Assembly: GCF_003641185.1 (NCBI RefSeq)
Contig: NZ_CP032757.1
Span: 3,534,001 to 3,598,000 of the forward strand
DNA: 64,000 nt
Origin: Lactiplantibacillus pentosus
GTDB lineage: Bacteria > Bacillota > Bacilli > Lactobacillales > Lactobacillaceae
Reading direction: 5' to 3'
Shown here: piece after piece, positions 61,509-64,000 of the stretch
How positions within the stretch are numbered: the stretch's first letter is position 1
Layout of the letters: every line of letters begins with the position of its first letter
Translations under genes and position numbers: made by a program
Notes under the pieces: generated by a model
What the model was told of the DNA's origin: nothing
Database searches by the model: none
What the model saw: the letters and a program-made list of their open reading frames with translations, nothing else

Positions 61509-63797
61509 CTAAAGCGTTACTTCCGCTTTTCCGTCCACCAAAGATAACTTAATCGTATCATTATTCTCATGTACATACACTGTTGAATCGCCTGTTAGTC
61601 CCACTGTATTGATCACAATGTGCCCATTAGCTCGTTCAACCTTAATTTCTGCAGCATCTTGACCGTGTTCATCAACAACCTTGCTTGACACGTTGCCATC
61701 TTGGATCTGATACAAATGAATATCAACATCCTTAGTATAATCATACGCGGCATGCACTGCTTTTTCATTCCGAACAATGATTGAATTCTGACGAACCAGC
61801 ACTGGTAAGTCTAATTCATCAAACACTTCATTGACCCACTCACCTGTGCGTGGTGCTTGATAGACTTTACCATCCAAAATACTAGTCCACTTACCACTTG
61901 GCAAGTAAAAATGCGCTTTGCCCTGATCGTTAAAGATCGGCGCTACCAATATTTTTGAACCAAACATATACTGTGTCGCATTATCATAGACATTGTCATC
62001 ATCGCCAAATTCCAGGAACATTGGCCGCATCAACGGATTACCATATGCAGCAGCATGTGCAGCTTCCGTGTAGATATAAGGCATTAATGACAGTTTTAAG
62101 TTAACGTATTTCCGTGTGTTTTCAACAGCTTCATCGTCAAAATTCCACGGTACTCGATAAACATCGCTTCCGTGATAACGGCTATGGGAAGAGAGCAACC
62201 CAAATTGAGACCACCGCTTATAAAGATCCGCAGTTGGCGTACCAGGGCCATCCTCAAAGCCGCCAATATCATGGCTCCAGAAACCAAAGCCTGAAAGCAA
62301 GAACGATAATCCACCTCTCAATGTATCACGCATTGAGCTGTACTTCGAGAGATTGTCGCCGCCCCAGTGTACTGGATAGGATTGTGAACCAACCGTTGCG
62401 GAGCGCGCAAATAAGACCGCTTCATCCGCACCTTTTTCCTGTTGAATGACTTCATAAACCGCTCGATTGTATTGGAGCGTGTAGTAGTTATGTTCTTGTT
62501 GCGGGTTAGAACCATCGAAGAATTTGACATCTTCAGCTGGAATTCGTTCACCAAAGTCCGTCTTAAAGCTATCAACACCCATATCCAATAACACTTTTAA
62601 CTTATCTTGATACCACTTAACCGCCGCTGGATTAGTAAAGTCAACAAACCCGTTACCGGCTTGCCACAAGTCCCATTGCCAAACATCGCCATTTTCCCGA
62701 GTTAATAAGTAACCCTTATCCTTGGCTTCCTTAAATAATGGTGATTTTTGCGCAATATACGGATTCAGCCAGACACACACTTTAATACCGCGGTCATGGA
62801 TTTTCTTCAATAACCCCTCTGGATCCGGGAACTGTTCCTTATCCCACTCTAACGTGCACCATTCAAAGCCTTTTTGCCAGAAACAATCGAAATGGAAGAC
62901 GTCTAACGGAATATGATGTTCTTGCATCCCATCAATAAACTTCAAGACAGTTTCTTCACTGTAATCAGTCGTAAATGAAGTCGTTAACCATAGTCCAAAT
63001 GACCATGCTGGTGGCAGCTTAATTGCACCAGTTAATTGTGTGTAACGATGCAACACTTCTTTTGGCGTTGGGCCATAAATAACGTAGTACTGTAGGGATT
63101 GTCCTTCCGTGCTAAATTGGACACGATCGACGTTTTCTGAGCCGATTTCAAATGAAACACGTTGGGATTCATCTACAAAGACCCCATAGCCGTTACTACT
63201 GATGTAAAATGGAATATTTTTATACGCTTGTTCACTACCCGTTCCACCATCTTGGTTCCAAGTGTCAACTACTTGGCCATTCTTGACGAAATTAGTGAAG
63301 CGTTCACCGAGGCCATAGATTTTTTCATCAATCCCCATTGAAAGCTGTTCGCGCATATAATTAACTTTAGTATCATGATTCCAAATAGTCGCCTGGGCGT
63401 TCGTCTCTGATTGTGTAACCAATTGGCCGTTAGCCGTGAACTTCATTTCAAAATCAGTCCGCAATGGTAACGTCACCTTTAAGTCGCCACTTTGCAAACT
63501 AGCAACTTGATCATTTACTTCAATCGCGACCTCTGGATCCAAATTATTGATTTTAAATTCAGGACCGTGTTCATTAGTATCGAAATGTTCCAGTTTAACC
63601 CCGATAACATTCTCAACTGGTGATGTTAACGTAATTGTCGTTGCGCCCAAATTTAATTGATCGCCACGAGACATAATCCGCTTATACGGTGCAAACGCCG
63701 TAATCGTTTTACCATCTTGTTGTGCATCATATGTTTCCTTTGGCGAGTTAACATCATATTCCTCGCGATTTAGCCAATAACCGTTTGTAAACTTCAC
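61509..63797 (-). CDS. xylQ: Alpha-xylosidase (GH31)
   Basis: 762 residues, YicI-like GH31. The N-terminal beta-sandwich (~1-250) is followed by the barrel (LPPAWSFGLWLTTSFTTDYS); the nucleophile is Asp ~413 in SFKTDFGERIP and the acid/base is the Asp in YPVHWGGDN, 66 residues later, the YicI spacing. SHDIGGFE and LLSSHSRYHGS complete the family set. It is cytoplasmic and cleaves isoprimeverose (xylosyl-alpha-1,6-glucose), the xyloglucan unit, into xylose and glucose. The start is GTG, with AAAGGATG upstream. It follows xylP by 26 bases. Confidence 0.94.
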   Translation of the reverse strand: MKFTNGYWLNREEYDVNSPKETYDAQQDGKTITAFAPYKRIMSRGDQLNLGATTITLTSPVENVIGVKLEHFDTNEHGPEFKINNLDPEVAIEVNDQVASLQSGDLKVTLPLRTDFEMKFTANGQLVTQSETNAQATIWNHDTKVNYMREQLSMGIDEKIYGLGERFTNFVKNGQVVDTWNQDGGTGSEQAYKNIPFYISSNGYGVFVDESQRVSFEIGSENVDRVQFSTEGQSLQYYVIYGPTPKEVLHRYTQLTGAIKLPPAWSFGLWLTTSFTTDYSEETVLKFIDGMQEHHIPLDVFHFDCFWQKGFEWCTLEWDKEQFPDPEGLLKKIHDRGIKVCVWLNPYIAQKSPLFKEAKDKGYLLTRENGDVWQWDLWQAGNGFVDFTNPAAVKWYQDKLKVLLDMGVDSFKTDFGERIPAEDVKFFDGSNPQQEHNYYTLQYNRAVYEVIQQEKGADEAVLFARSATVGSQSYPVHWGGDNLSKYSSMRDTLRGGLSFLLSGFGFWSHDIGGFEDGPGTPTADLYKRWSQFGLLSSHSRYHGSDVYRVPWNFDDEAVENTRKYVNLKLSLMPYIYTEAAHAAAYGNPLMRPMFLEFGDDDNVYDNATQYMFGSKILVAPIFNDQGKAHFYLPSGKWTSILDGKVYQAPRTGEWVNEVFDELDLPVLVRQNSIIVRNEKAVHAAYDYTKDVDIHLYQIQDGNVSSKVVDEHGQDAAEIKVERANGHIVINTVGLTGDSTVYVHENNDTIKLSLVDGKAEVTL

Positions 63798-63823
63798 GAT
63801 ATTTCATCCTTTCTTATCCCATA

Positions 63824-64000
63824 TTACTTTTGATCGTCAGCAAGTGCATTTTCTTGTGCATGCTTCTGTTCCAAATCAGCCAACATTTTAGGTTCGATCT
63901 TATCAACTTTATAGAACAATAGTGCGATTGCTGAAAGCCCGAAACCAACGATTGGCACCCATACATAATTCATTTCAATCGCATTCAAGGCTTGGGCGCT
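63824..64000 (-). CDS. xylP: Isoprimeverose/xyloside symporter XylP (C-terminal end only)
   Basis: Only the last 58 residues lie in the window. A final membrane segment (YVWVPIVGFGLSAIALLFYK) is followed by a polar tail (VDKIEPKMLADLEQKHAQEN ...). This fits the end of a GPH-family sugar:cation symporter, and the position directly upstream of xylQ identifies it as XylP by context. The bulk of the protein is outside the window. Confidence 0.75.
   Translation of the reverse strand, partial: SAQALNAIEMNYVWVPIVGFGLSAIALLFYKVDKIEPKMLADLEQKHAQENALADDQK

Noticed and set aside
1..64000. CRISPR arrays, tRNA/rRNA genes, prophage or transposase genes
   Set aside because: Looked for regular repeat-spacer units, cloverleaf/CCA ends and integrase or transposase motifs; found none that hold up.

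Overview
The window looks like chromosome of a lactic acid bacterium of the Lactiplantibacillus plantarum/pentosus group. The gene content is almost entirely sugar uptake and catabolism, with strong AGGAGG-type ribosome sites and cre-like CcpA boxes. The right end carries the gene order xylP-xylQ-xylR-xylA-xylB (read on the minus strand), which I know as the isoprimeverose/xylose regulon of L. pentosus. That is the best pointer to species, but it is an inference from gene order and protein features, not a database match. I see no rRNA, tRNA, CRISPR array, phage or insertion-sequence transposase. Most genes are on the minus strand.

Layout, left to right. 1-2.2 kb: the 5' part of an unusual GH42 beta-galactosidase carrying an SGNH-like N-terminal extension, divergent from an AraC regulator. 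2.3-8.2 kb: a sorbitol operon srlD-srlR-srlM-srlA-srlE-srlB plus a transaldolase-like aldolase. 8.5-12.8 kb: an isomaltase / GPH-type sugar transporter / LacI operon with a clear promoter and a 20-bp palindromic operator. 12.9-18.4 kb: 3-hexulose-6-phosphate synthase and 6-phospho-3-hexuloisomerase, a divergent DeoR regulator, and mtlD-mtlA for mannitol; AT-rich repeats are shared by the two promoter regions.

18.6-43.4 kb holds the most interesting system. It is a cytoplasmic glycan-degradation locus with GH1, a ROK sugar kinase, GH38, GH125, a GntR/LacI regulator, GH92, an MsmK-type ATPase, a second ROK kinase, a YesM/YesN-type two-component system, a YesL-like protein, a GH13 alpha-glucosidase, a LplABC-type ABC importer, a GH20 beta-hexosaminidase and an AraC regulator. 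The GH38/GH125/GH92/GH20/ROK set resembles the pneumococcal complex N-glycan locus. It predicts import and intracellular trimming of high-mannose or hybrid N-glycans or related yeast mannans. None of the hydrolases has a signal peptide and no endoglycosidase is present, so the substrate must arrive as free oligosaccharide. A near-palindromic motif WTGATATATCAW recurs at the GH125, GntR-1, GH20 and GntR-2 promoters and at a terminator next to the kinase, and suggests one regulon.

40.3-41.4 kb is a gene-free region with two large, inverted, highly structured repeats bounded by a 17-bp inverted sequence. 44.4-48 kb encodes a heterodimeric ABC exporter. 48.2-52.2 kb has a second GntR/LacI paralogue, a PucR/CdaR-like regulator and an orphan cellobiose-family PTS (EIIB, EIIC, EIIA). 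Then follow a PAP2 phosphatase, the ribose operon rbsK-rbsD-rbsU with rbsR, and the xyl regulon with a textbook promoter/cre/xylO arrangement in front of xylA.
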